From Phyllostachys edulis (Eukaryota; Streptophyta; Magnoliopsida; Poales; Poaceae), in NCBI GenBank assembly GCA_036346405.1, contig CM070548.1, positions 48,713,779 through 48,777,778 on the forward strand: a stretch of DNA of 64,000 bases, given 5' to 3'. Position 1 is the first letter of the stretch. Each line of letters begins with the position of its first letter. The notes below the pieces were generated by a model. It ran no database searches. It was not told the DNA's origin and saw nothing but the letters and a program-made list of their open reading frames with translations. Of this stretch, positions 1 through 13,100 are shown in pieces. The position numbers and the translations under genes were made by a program.

Positions 1-125
1 ACACTGAAATCTCACCAAAAGAGCTCTTTTTTTACCATTTAAATAACATTTACCGAGCAAGTTAGTCGTATTTTACCATCAAAAGCAAAATTTTGAGCAA
101 GGAAAACAAAAACTGACCATGCTGC

Positions 126-815
126 AAGGTTATTAAGGCGCTAAGGCGAGGCGAGGCGCCAAGGGACCGCCTTGGCGCTGCGGCGACGCCTTGGACGCTG
201 AGGCGACGCTTTAGCCGACGGTGAGGCGACACACAGATGGAAGAAAAAGAAAAAAGAGAAGAGAGGAGAAGAAAAAAGGGTGGCCTGCCCAACCCAGATT
301 CTTGGACCGGCCGGCCTGCCGCCATTGCCACTTTGATCGGCTGCCTCACCATTGCCATTGCCCATTGCCGCGCCTCGTTTTTTCCCTTGCTACCGAAACC
401 CACGCTACTTTCTTGCTTGCTTGCGCTTGCGCTTGCGCTTCGTCTTCTTCGCCGCCTCCCTCCACGCCCCTTCTCTCCCGCGCCGCCTCCCTCCACACCC
501 CTTCTCGCCCGCGCCGCCTCCTCCGTCCTCCCTCTGCGCCGCCTCCTCCGGTCCTCCCGCGCCGCCTCCCTCCCCCTCTTCCTCTTCGGCTCTCCCTCTC
601 CCTCTCCCTCTGCGCTTCTTCGCCCGCGCCGTCTCCTCCCTCAACGCCGAGGAGCTGCGCAACGGCGAGCCGGAGGAGCCGCGCGACGAGGAACCGCGGG
701 GAGGAGGCAGCAAGGCGGAAACGACGCAAGGCGGGGCGACGCCTTACGACTGCCGCAGCGCCTTACCGCCTAAGCGTCGCTTAAGCGACGCTTAGGCGAC
801 GCCTTAATAAGCATG
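126..815. mobile_element. Mutator-like non-autonomous element (MULE)
   Basis: The element is flanked by a perfect 9-bp direct repeat, CCATGCTGC, at 117-125 and 816-824; 9 bp is the Mutator target duplication. Both ends carry TTATTAAGGCG in inverted orientation, followed by degenerate subterminal copies of AAGGCG/GCGACGCC. The interior (about 400-720) is very GC- and CT-rich, unlike the AT-rich flanks, which is typical of Pack-MULEs that captured gene pieces. Several frames are open across it only because of this composition, and I recognise no protein. The element lies upstream of the importin exons, probably inside an intron. No transposase is present, so it would need to be moved in trans. 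Confidence 0.8.
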
Positions 816-824
816 CCATGCTGC

Positions 825-1156
825 CTCTCTTAAAAGTTAAGGATCCAAAGAACCTACCTTGCCAGGTACAGCTATGCCCAAATGGTCTCTTTGGCTCGTC
901 TGCTCAAGTGAGCAACAACGAGGGTGGAGATCCAAATGTGCCTCCCTTGGATGACTAGTTATTCTGAGGGCCATTTCAGTTGTGGCTTCGTGATTTTCTT
1001 TTAGTGCAGTTGTTGTGTCCATTATTTTGTTAGGTCATGAGGCTTGTACAAACTTGATTTATGCTGTCCATATCCTGCTTTTGATCCTGAGTTATTCGAC
1101 TAATTTGAATTTTGTTGGAAGGCTTTATCAGTAATTGCATAGTTTGTATCTTGCAG
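825..1156 (+). other. Intron sequence upstream of first visible importin exon
   Basis: This stretch ends in the acceptor ...TTGCAG at 1151-1156. A short open run at about 832-955 ends at TAG, but I could not match it to importin or any other family. Otherwise I see only AT-rich intron-like DNA. Confidence 0.5.
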
Positions 1157-4100
1157 TGTTACGAAGAACAGTATGTATCAGATGATGCAGCCCCAAATTG
1201 ACATTATTCTTTTTGAGATAATTTTTCCACTTATGTGCTTCAATGACAATGACCAGAAGTTATGGGACGAAGATCCTCATGAATATGTTCGGAAGGGCTA
1301 TGGTGAATTTACATGATAATGACTTATATGCCCTTTGTTTCTGTCTTAGTTCAGTAGCGTAGGCTTTTTTTACTTATAATATTGTTATTTATGTATAGAT
1401 ATTATTGAAGATTTGTACAGTCCTCGAACAGCTGCTATGGATTTCGTGAGTGAATTGGTAAGAAAACGAGGAAAAGACAATCTCCAAAAGTTTATCCATT
1501 TCATTGTGGATATATTCAGGAGGTAAGTTTTGCTTGTCATTTGTATTGTCTTTGTCAACTCTGTACACTTTCTAATTGATAAAATACTTAACAGATATGA
1601 CGAGGCATCCGCTGAAGTCAAGCCATATCGCCAAAAAGATGGTGCACTTCTTGCTATTGGTACATTATGTGATAAGCTGAAGCAAACTGATCCATATAAA
1701 TCTGAGCTCGAGCGTATGCTTGTCCAACATGTCTTTCCTGAGTTCAGTAGTCGTGTTGGACACTTGCGTGCAAAGGTAGAGTACTCTGAAAGTTAATTTT
1801 GCTTGCTTCTTTGTTACTGTGGATGCATTTTTGCATTATGAACGAGTATTATTAAATATTAAGGTTTTCCATTTATATTATGGTCACATTGGAAAATGAG
1901 TCATTATATAAATGGTCACATTGGAAAATGAGTCATTCATTGGTCAATAATGGCATGTAAAAGATTAAATTGAGTTCAGAGTATAACATACACAATTCGA
2001 TGGTTGCCATGATAGGTACCATACAATAAAAAAAATCTTAGCTACAGTTTTAAGCTGAGCAGTTTTTTCTCCTCTACTGGACCATCAAATGTGATCTAGA
2101 CAATTATTATTTTCTCTACTTGGTGAATATCTTTGTCCTTGTTAAGTTGTTCTTTGTGCGCTAGTGGAATTCTAACTCATTGTTGATTCTGTTCTTTATG
2201 GGCTTATGGCATCAATCTGACCTATTGTATCTAATAGGCAGCATGGGTTGCTGGGCAGTATGCCCATATCAACTTCTTGGACCAGGACAATTTTCGGAAA
2301 GCTATGCACTGTATCGTTGCTGGAATGCGTGATCCAGATCTTCCTGTCCGGGTTGATTCAGTCTTTGCACTTCGTTCTTTTGTTGAAGCATGCAAAGGCA
2401 AACTTTCTTTATCCACTAAATTCCTTAAATTACCACTAAATTGTGGGCATTACTGCAAATTATTGACTAGCATTTGCCTATGCAGATCTGAACGAGATTC
2501 GACCTATACTTCCTCAACTCCTTGATGGTATGCAAAAAACATTGTGTATATTTTTTTAAGCTTGTGATTTGATGGTAGATTAATACATTGGCTAATCATG
2601 TACTGTGCAGAATTTTTTAAACTGATGAATGAAGTTGAGAATGAGGACCTTGTGTTCACACTCGAAACCATTGTTGATAAATTTGGCGAAGAGATGGCAC
2701 CGTATGCACTAGGATTGTGCCAGAATTTGGTGTGTGCTTTTTTCTGTAGTTTTATGCTTTCTATTATTTTGTGCTGCCTTAGCAAAACATTTTGCTTACT
2801 ACTTTTGATAGGCTGCTGCCTTCTGGAGATGTATGGCTAGTTCAGAAGCTGATGAGGAAGCTGACGATTCTGGTGCTTTGGCAGCTGTTGGTTGTTTACG
2901 AGCCATAAGCACAATTCTCGAGTCCGTTAGCAGTCTCCCACATCTTTTTATCCAAATCGAGCCAACTTTGTTGCCTATAATGCGCAGAATGTTGACCTCC
3001 GATGGTCAAGGTATTGCACTGTTTAAGGATACTTTTCAGATTCTTCTGTCAACATTGTAGCTTTTAATTATTATTTTTCAACCAAATGCAACCTACTGGA
3101 CACCAAAAATGCATGTAAAATGTTCCAGGTTACATTTTCTGGCACAAATATAATTAGATTTTGGAGTTTGCAAATAATGTTAATTGCATTATGAAGTTGT
3201 GCTGCATAAATTTCTTATGGACGCACTAATGATGGTGTAATTGATGATTTACAGAATTAATTCTGCCGATTAAAACAAACATGAACATATTTGCCTTGTT
3301 TGTATGTCTATGTTCCATGTATATCCTCAGTCAGTGGCACATATTCCATTATTGAGGTTTGCTTTTAGTCAAATAACAAGTCAACCATTACTTGCACGAA
3401 AATGACTACCAGAGTTGCAAATTTCCTCTCCAAAAACAAATAGGCTCGTGTGGGGAAGGGCCAACTATATGTGACAGTGTTGGAGGGGGAGAAGGGTTTC
3501 TTTTTGAAGTTTGTGTTAGATTATAAAAAAACTAAACAGAAGATTTCGGACTAAGAAAACCTATCTTGGAAGAGAACCAAACTTTCTTTTGGCAAATAAA
3601 AGGCTGTCAGTGCTAAAAGTGAATTCTTTTCCTTAAGTTATAAAGTATGCCTGATTACACTAGTAGTTTTTTTTAACAAAGATTACACAAGTAGTTGTGA
3701 CTTAGGAATTACAATACAGGCAATTTTTTAGAGAGAAGTGCTTCCAAATATACCTTGTCAGTTTCAGAAACTAGCTGAAGTTAGAATTGGCTACATAGCC
3801 TAGTTAAGGCAATTTTCCGAACTAAGATAATGTGAACAGAATAGCTACAGGGTTTTGGGTTCTTATGCTGACATTGTGTTTGTAATAATTATTTCTTATG
3901 TTATGTTTTGTTTTTTTATGTTCGTATACTTATTTTCCCCCATTCCTTGGCAGATGTTTATGAAGAAGTCCTGGAAATTGTCTCCTATATGACATTTTTC
4001 TCACTAACGATATCGTTGGACATGTGGAGCTTATGGCCGTTGATGTTGGAGGCTCTTAATGATTGGGCTATAGATTTCTTTGAGAGTATGTCTAAGTTTA

Positions 4101-7100
4101 TAATACTATACAATTAAATTTTATCCTTACCCTTTTAGAAGGTTTATTTTTATCTGAATTTTCAGATGCCTTCACTGCATGCTTTTGCATCATGGTTATG
4201 TTTATTATCTTTGTGTAATTTCTCCTTATATTTGTGATATTTCCAAAATATTCTTTTGCGGGCCTTCATATGCTTGGCACATGGAAAACTACATGCATGG
4301 GTATTAATTTGCTGAAGCAAGCAATTGTTAATCTGTTCTTGGTAGATTGCTATGGTGTTTTTTCATAGTTAACAATCTGCATATTTTCATCTTTTTAGGC
4401 ATTTAGTTTTCTTACATAAGCTATTAAGCTTTACATTACATGATGTAATACCCCGACCAAGGATCCAAATCCCGGAATCGAGAAAAAACCGGATGAAGTT
4501 CGAAAACTGAATTTTGAATTGAGGATTTTGAAAGCCGGTTACCGCCCAAAACCTGGAAAAACCGGTTAAAAAACCCGGAAAACCCGGAACCAAAACCGGA
4601 AAAAAAGAAGAGAAAACCGGTTATTGGTAATTAACAATTGAAATAATGCAAATATTAATTAGAAAGTGTTTAATGAAGTAACAACCCTGATACGTAAGGA
4701 GTTTGATGTCTAGTTATAAATTTGTAAGGGGCCTGATGTTGTACATAAAAAGTCCTTGTTTGCTTCACTCTTTAGAGCAGCCCTCTTCTTGTTCTAAAGC
4801 ATCTAAAATAATAAAAACATAAGTTAATGGTAACGAATGATAACTTGACTAGCATACTAAGAACAATAATGGAGTAGCAATTCATACCAATATATTGTCG
4901 AGAAACACGAAGGTTGTGCAATGTACTCATTGTTATCAATTAGGAGAAGTCCTTCAGATTGAGCTAAGTGGGCTTTGTATTGATCCCAAGTGTATGTTTG
5001 ACGGGCATATTCTACCCAATGATTATAAATTTGTTGGTAATATGCGGATTCCACCCACTGATAAACAATTCTTGCATTGCCTTCATTTCCGTAATGGTAA
5101 GTAAGATGAGAAGAAATGTCTGACGAATGAGAATCATCACCAGAAGGTAATAGGTTTGCATCTTGACATCCATAGGTTCGAATAGACCTTGAGCTAGCAT
5201 GGGATTCATAGGAAGAAGAGTCTTGTGGCCGAGAATGATCTTGTTTGCGATCCTTAGCCCTACTATAGGTCTTATGGATTGTTCTTGAAGCACGACAACC
5301 ATGGTTTTCATCCTAGGCAGCATGCACGAAATTTTTCTCGCAGGTGAATTCCAATGGTTGACATGCATTTTATTGGTCTTATACTGCATCATGAGATGTT
5401 TCACCATCAGAATCATCATCGGATGATGGAGAGCTACTATCACCAGACTCTTGGTACTACACTTCATCAGATGGTGGACTTTCTGTTTCTTCATCGCTTC
5501 CCACAATATCCTCCTGAATGACCTTTTTCTTATCAGCCACTGGTTTCCTTGTTTGTGTAAGTGAGGCAAAGTCTGCAGCCAATTTTTCAGTTGGTTGGCT
5601 ACAATATTTCCTTTTTCCAACATGACTCTTCCAATAGTTTTCTTTGTCCATTGCTTCAATGGTTGATCATCTAGTGCTTTATCTAGTTCCTTCTTAGGGA
5701 TAGCCAAGGATCGAAGAACCGCTATCGGCGAAATCCGCTCGGGTCGATAACGGTTTCCTACTTTCTCACCGTAACGGAAAAACCGGACAAAATTCGAAAT
5801 CCAAAATTTGAATACAAAAAATCTCGTACATTCTAGCAAGCAGAATCGAAAAACCGGCTAGAAAACCGGAAATGAAAGGAAAATTGGTAATTAGTGAATA
5901 ACAATGCTAACTAAGTAATGTTTTGTAACAATGTTTAAATCACCAATGCATCAAGAGGCGGGGAGGAATCGATGTCCGCACAAAGGGGTGCTAAATCAAG
6001 GCAAAAAAACAAAATCCAAATTCAAACCGATTTCGCCGATTTTTTGCTCGCCTGCGTCTTCGAGTGTCCGGTTCTCGTAGGTAACATGGATTACGATCGG
6101 GATTTTGATCCCTGGGGATAGCATCAACTACAATTGTGGATGGCATGGGGGGCTCACCTTCCTCGTCTAGTAGGGGCTCTGATTGTCTCATGGAGCTATC
6201 AATCCACTCATTGATTGGGTTCGCTTTATCGTACATAGTGGTATTAATTAGATCGCCAAAAGGATCGACATCCCTATCTTCATTCCTAGTATCATGCTCT
6301 TGCAATCGTAACCTTAGATTGTAGTGGACATATATATGCAGTTTCTTGTACCCAAGACGGTTCCTCAATTTTGTATGCACCAAAGAAAACATGCTCCAAT
6401 TACGTTCACATCCACTGGGGGAAACACGTTGTAAGACAATCCGCAAGGCATATTTTTGTAATGTTGGTGTCTCCGCTCCAAACCTCGTAAACTTGTCTTC
6501 TCTATCCCAAAAACTTTTTAAGAAAACAAATGTCATTCCAAACCTTGTGGTGTTTAGACGAACTCTGTCTCCAATTTGTTCTTGCAATTCATTATGGAGG
6601 CGACCGTGGTTGTATAGGAACCGACAAATCCTCTTGGTCGTCTTGACAACTCCAGCAATCTCCTCGAACTGGCCAATATCTTTCAACATGAGGTTGATGG
6701 TATGCGTTGCACACGGCTGCCAGACTAAAGTTGGATACTGTTCAATTACCAGTTTACATGTTTTCTTGTAGTTTGCACCATTGTCAGTTACAATTTACAT
6801 AATATGTTGAACTCCAATTTCTTCCACAACATTACAGATCTGATTATACAAAAAGTCAACATTTTGTATGTCACCAGTTGCATTCAATGAATTATAGAAA
6901 AACATTCTTTTATTGCAGTACAACATGAAGTTAATAATACCCATTTGTGTAGGTTCTGTCCATGAATCACACATGATGGGGACTCCATATATATATACCT
7001 CAGTCATCTTTGAATTGTTGTACATACTCCTTTATCTCTTCTTTATTAGCATCAAGATATGGCCCATCGATTTCATGGCCTCTAGGTGACAGAACGCCTT

Positions 7101-10100
7101 GACCAAGTTCTTATGTAACTTTGGTGGCAGCACGAAAATAAGGATACACTGTCTTTTTCCCAGCAATGTTATTACTATGGAACCACTTAGACTAAATTTT
7201 TCAGTTTTGACTTTGATTCTCTATTAAGTGCTGTATCAATGTGGGGTTGGAGGGATGCTCGACCGCGCAAAATATCAGAATCAACTCACGGACTGTGACC
7301 TGCCAAATATCCTAGAAAAGGCATTGCTTCATGTACCACTACCTCTGCCACTTCCACTTCCTCTACCACTTTCACTGCCACTGCCACCACCATGTTCAAA
7401 CGTCGCACCCCTGGCTTCTGAGCTGGTGTAACTCTAACAACTCTCGGTGAGCCTATTTCATCTGCATTTCCTCGTCATCATCGAAGACATCTGGAGATGA
7501 TGGACCATGAGCTATAGGCTCTGAAGCAGCTTGCTCCATTCGCGGTCGTTCATCTTTAATAAATTTCTTTTTTGCCTTCGTTTCTTCAAAACTTACCAGC
7601 ATGAGCCTTCGGACTTTCGTTGAAACCCCACCGCAAGGAATAACATCTCCGTGTTTCCCAGTAAGATGTTCTTTTAGGCGGGTGACACCTCCGCCTGATT
7701 TGTTAAGATTACAATATCAGCACTTCCAACTATCCTAGTCTCTCTCCATGCTCCCAAACATTGATAGATTTAGGAGTCATCACCTACAATATCACGATTG
7801 ATTTGTTTTTAAAATTTATTTGCTCATCGGACTGATTTTCCATAACTGACTTTAAGGAAAAGAAGAAGAAAACTTAATATAGCCTAGCAAGCCTTTTGGA
7901 AATGACACTCTAGCTCATGGGATTGATTTTCCATAATTATTTGCAAGAGTAAAAGAGATAGAGAGAAACTCACAGGTCTAGCAGCTGCTGCTCTTCTTCT
8001 CCTTCCTTCCTTGCTGCTGCTGCCGCGCCTGCTGCCTGTTGCATCCTGCCGCTGCTGCAAATTGAGATGCTGCTAGCTGCTGTGTACTAGCTGCTGCTGC
8101 AAAAGCAAGAGGGCTGGTTAGCTTTGGACAAGCCAGAGCAGCAGGGAGGCAGGCACAAGCACAATAAACAAATCGACATGCAATGTAGATTTATAGGTGT
8201 TGCTGCTGCAAAAGCAAGAGTGGGGAGAGCATCCAATGTGCTTTCCAAGTCCAAGTCTAAAAAATCGACATGCAATGCAGTAAATTTCCTGTTAACTACT
8301 TTTCCTCCCCTCCTCTCCTTCCCCTGCAACCGCATCCAAGTTGCAACAAGTGGGGGAGAGCATCCAATGTGCTTTCCAAGTCCAAAAAACCGCCCGAGAT
8401 TTGCTCATACAATAATTCAAGCATATTTAGCTTATACAATACGTAACCTAGCACAAAAAAAACCTAAACCAACATAGGAAGTGCATTACGCAGTTATAAA
8501 TTCAATTTTTTTCGGTGGTTTTTTTTTCTCATCGTTCGGCGGTTTTCGGTTACCACCGAATGGCGGTTTTTTTACCTTGACCCCGATTTGCTCATAGTGC
8601 GGCTTAGGTGGCTCATGTGGAGTTGGGTGGTGGGATTAGTCATACATTGCTTGTCTAAAGTGAGTTGTAGTAATATATAATGCCTGTTGGGTCTAAACGT
8701 AGCACCTTTTGGTTAACCCTTTTACACGAAGACGAAAGTGTAAGTGGGGTGCTATGTGTGCGTGGGTCTATCCCACGGTGGGTTGGGCATTGAGCGAATT
8801 TTGGACCAGGGAGTTACAGATGGTATCAGAGGCTCAGAGCATCAACCTTCGCTACACGAGCGCGTCCGGGACAAAGGTGTGGGCATATGGTGCATGACGC
8901 ATGTGGGCCCGAAGTGGACACATGACATGACATGTGCCGACACTGAACGCACAGACGTGTACCGACTACCGAGGGGTGGTTCTGGGCATTTGTCGTGTAT
9001 GCGGTGTGCAGCCGAGGGCGTCATGTCTTAGGGTGTTGAATGTAATACCTCGGCTTGCTCGTAGTGCGACCCATGTGACTCATGTGGAGTTGTGTGGTGG
9101 GATTAGTCCTATATTTCTTGTCTAAAGTGAGTTGTAGTAGTATATAATGTCTGTTGGGTTCAAACATAGCATCTCTGGTTTAACATTTTTATACAAAGCG
9201 AGGACAAAAGTGTAAGTGTTGCTTTGGCTGTCATCTTGACTGAGATTTCTTGCATTTATCTGAGGGAAAAACATCTTCTGTCGTTCATTTTGTTTCTTCC
9301 ATGCTATCAAGTTGTTTAAAGGTCCTGTTGTCTGCAAATGAAACCTTAAAAACAAGTGCATTTTACGTTTAAGAGAAACTGTTGGCAGCTTGATCTTAGC
9401 GTTTTTAATCTTTCCCAACAGATATTCTTGTTCCATTGGATAACTACGTTTCCCGGGGCACCGATCATTTTCTTGCGTGCAAAGACCCTGATTATCAGCA
9501 AAGCTTGTGGAATGCACTATCATCTGTGAGTGGGGCTAAAACTCTCTTGCGAAGTTAATATGCATGGTACTAGCTTTTGTTGATAATTGTCAATTTTTAG
9601 ATTATGATGGACCAAAACATGGAAGATTCTGATATTGAGCCTGCTCCCAAGCTCATCGAAGTGGTTTTCCAGAACTGCAAAGGCCATGTTGATCAATGGG
9701 TTGAGCCTTACCTCAGGCTTACAATTGATCGGTTGCGTCGAGCACAGAAACCATATTTGAAATGCCTCCTTGTACAAGTGGTAAGATGCAATATGAAGAT
9801 GCCTTATTTATTTTTTTAATTTCTGGCTCATGCTAATCAGCCAAGAGCCATGATTGTTGTATTGAATTTCAATTTCTGCCATACTTTTTATGGGTGTCAA
9901 TTGTTATTCACTTTTAGTTCTACGTTGTTTTTTCAGTACTGGCTAGTAAGGTCTTGTCCCATTCACGTGGTGGATCAACTAGCTTCCACATAGATGTACC
10001 GGGATGGTCCGGGATCCATTTTCCATGTTGATGGGCTGGGATCCTGGGCTACCCCGGCTCATCCAAACGAAGCCTAAGGGGAAGTATCTAGTGCAAAACT

Positions 10101-13100
10101 TGTCACCCAAAGATGGATTTGCAATAAGATATTTCCTTGACATGTAATGTCATGTATGTGGCCTAAAGTATCTTACAATCTTAGAACCATGGTTACAAAC
10201 TCAGTACCGAACTGGTTCTTGCAAACAGCCTGGTAGCCTGTTATCAGTGGGAATCTGTAAGGATACTTGTTGAGTTAGTTTTTTGTGAATCGCATCTATT
10301 CTACATTTGAAACTGGTTATCACTGACACCTGCCAATTTCCAGTGGTTATTGTCCTGATTTTTAGAAAATATTTTTTCTAAATCTCAATTGTAAATGAAC
10401 CAATTTGTTTATGTATAACAGTCAGGTGCAATGTTGATTGGTAATTGGCAGTAACCGCCAACCGGCTTGTTACCACCAAATTGTTCCCTGCTTAGAACTA
10501 AGTTGGTAACAAATAAAAGATACAAATGATGTCAAAATCATAACTACTGTACTAGTACTGCGCAGCCCTAAAATCCAAATTGTAAACCATAAAAAGCACT
10601 ATTAGTTCTAATTTTTTTAACAGAATGCCCTAAATCCCATATGATAGACTGCAAAATCAGAAAAAGAGAACGGATAGTCCAGAATGACAGTAAATCTTCT
10701 TCATCCACAGCAGTTTAACACTTAAACATGTGCATAATATTTAATACGGTTCCCAAAAACACTAGCAGTTCTATCACTACCACTAGCTAGCTGATATATC
10801 ACACTGCAATTACTACTATAACATTTGTAGCTGTGTTAGCACCTTTGTTTTTGGGCATTAAATAGACAGAGTCCACTTTACTCCCCTAAAGTATCATACT
10901 TGTCCACTTTAACCTCCTGATGTTCCAGTACCTGTTCACTTAACACCCGAGACCGGTTTTGCTTAGCAGTTTTGATAGCGTGGATGGCGGGCGGTATTGC
11001 CACTCGGAAACACACATGGATGCTGAAGCCGATGTCAGCATCTATGTGTGATGCCATGCGGCAAAACTGGGTTACACAGCGTCCACAGTGGCACAGCCGC
11101 TCTCAAAACCGGCCTCAGGTGGTCAAGTGATCCAGTGTTAGAAGTTCAAGGGGTTAAGATACTTAAGGGAAGTAAAGTTGATTTTTTCATTTAGGGGTGA
11201 TGAAACTGGACTGGGGTATAGGTTTTTTTGTGCCTTCACCAATTGGCGATATGATTTATGATATTATGATAGATTTATCTGGATCATGGTTCAAAAAATC
11301 TGGATCAACAGTTGGCTAACTCAGCTAGGGTTGCCAACCAGTTCTTTCAAATGTTATACTTGAAACCTAGTTACCATTTATTTTGAACGATTTGAAGTTT
11401 TGAACCAGGTGGTGAGGTAATTGTAATTCAATACATTATCCAGCAATATTATGTAGAAAGGTGGGGGAAACGTATTAACAAAAATAAAAGACAGCCGGCT
11501 TATTGCCTGTTTCCCTCATGGTTTTTGGTACCCCATTGTGGATTGATATTCTGTATTGCCTCATTTGGGTTAGTTGAATACTTAAGGGGATTATACTGGT
11601 AGCCTTTGATGATTGTCTTCATTATCTGCCTATGTTAACTAAGTGGTTTCTGATTGACTTCGGCTATAGTTAATGCCCTGCAGCAAACAATGTAACTCTA
11701 GTTTCTTGATTGTGTATCAATGAGAGTTCCAATATATTCATAAATCAGCGATGGTTTTATGTATTAATTTGTTGTAGCGTGCAGCAAGGATACAAATCTC
11801 GTAACCGGAGAAAAAGCTGCCTGGCGGCCGGTAATCGGAAAAACCGGTTAAAATTCGAATATGAAAAATTGAATTGGGGATGTTTTAAACCCAGTAATTA
11901 CCGCTTAAAAACAGGAAAAACCGCTTCAAAAAACCGGAACCAAAACCGGAAAAAACAGAGAAAACCGGTTATGGGTAATTAGCAGTTGGACTAATGCAAA
12001 TATTAAGTAGAAAGTGTTTAATGAAGTAACAATCCTGATACATAAGGTGCTTGATGTCTAGTTAGAAATTTTTTAGAAGCCCGATGTTGTAAATAAAAAG
12101 TCCTCCTTGCTAGCTTAACTATCTAGGGAAGCTCTCTCCTCCAAGTGTTCTAAAGCATCTAAAATAATAAAAACACAAGTTAATGGTAATGAATGATAAC
12201 TTGACTAGCATACTAAAAACAATAATGTGGTAGCAATTCATAACAATACATTGTCGAGAAATGCAAAGGTTGTGTAATGTACTTATTGTTATCAATTAGG
12301 AGAAGTCCTTCAGATTGAGCTAGGTGGGTTTTGTATTGATCCCAAGCAAGGATCCAAAAGCCGGTACCGGGGGAAATCCTGCCGGGCGGCTGGTAAAACA
12401 AACCGGCCGGTTACCGGTTTTCCCGAGAAAAATCCGGTTGAATTTCGCTTGAATTTGCTTAAAAACCAGTCGAAATTCGAAATTTAAAATTTGAACTTGC
12501 AAAAACCGGCCGGGATTTTGGATCCCGGACCCCCGGCGGTAACCGGCGGTTACCGGCCGGTTATTTTTTCCCTGATCCCAAGTGTATTTTTGATGGGTAT
12601 ATTCTACCCAATGATTATAAATTAGTAGGTAATATGCGGGTTCCACCAACTGGTAAACAATTCTTGCATTGGCTTGATTTTCATAATGGTAAGTAGGATG
12701 AGAAGAAATGTCTGACGAATGAGAATCACCTCTAGAAGGTAATAGATTGGCATCTCGATGTCCATAAGTCCGAATAGACCTTGAGCTAGCATGAGATTCA
12801 TAGGAAGAAGAGTCTTGTGGCCGAGAATGATCTTGTTGGGACTTGGGGGTACAATAATTCAGGCATATTTAGCTTATACAATAGGTAATCTAGCATAAAA
12901 AAAGTCCTAAACCAACGTAGAAAGTGCATTATGCGGTCATAAATTTAAATTTAAATTTGAAAAATTTCGGACGGTTTTTTTCCCTCACGGTTCCCACCGG
13001 TTTTTCCTGCCGGTTTTTTTCTCCCTGGCGTGCAGTCAGAAATACTTGATGTTCTCAATCATTTATGTTCTTCCCTTGTACAGACAAGTTGTCTCTTGGG

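Larger units (their letters stand above)
4458..8579 (-). mobile_element. hAT transposon, full-length but decayed (copy A)
   Basis: The left end CAAGGATCC and the right end, reverse complement CAAGGTAAAA, are matching hAT termini. The flanks are ACCCCGAC (4450-4457) and ACCCCGAT (8580-8587), a 7/8 match to an 8-bp duplication. Both ends carry the subterminal CCGGTT/AACCGG-rich segments seen in copy B and the MITEs. The transposase is on the minus strand. Removing this element rejoins the TRIM-like left LTR. Confidence 0.88.
4444..9219 (+). mobile_element. Miniature LTR retrotransposon (TRIM-like), left LTR split by a hAT insertion
   Basis: The left LTR starts TGTAATACCCCGAC at 4444-4457 and resumes at 8588-8818, ending AGTTACA; the gap is the hAT element plus its target duplication. 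A primer-binding site, TGGTATCAGAGG (8821-8832), follows after two bases. The right copy starts TGTAATACCTCGGC at 9041 and can be followed to about 9219, where similarity stops, so its 3' end is lost. The internal part is only about 220 bp and has no gag or pol, which fits a TRIM. It sits inside an importin intron, in the gene's orientation. Confidence 0.7.

Noticed and set aside
221..795. Several overlapping open frames of 100-187 codons in the GC-rich block
   Set aside because: They are open on both strands through base composition, show Arg/Pro/Ser low complexity, and lie within the Mutator-like element without any conserved motif.
832..958. Open run ending at TAG upstream of the first importin exon
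   Set aside because: No match to importin or another family I know; no splice sites that connect it; kept as intron sequence.
8821..8832. tRNA gene or tRNA-like element at TGGTATCAGAG sites
   Set aside because: Each occurrence lies just after an LTR end and has no tRNA cloverleaf around it; these are primer-binding sites.
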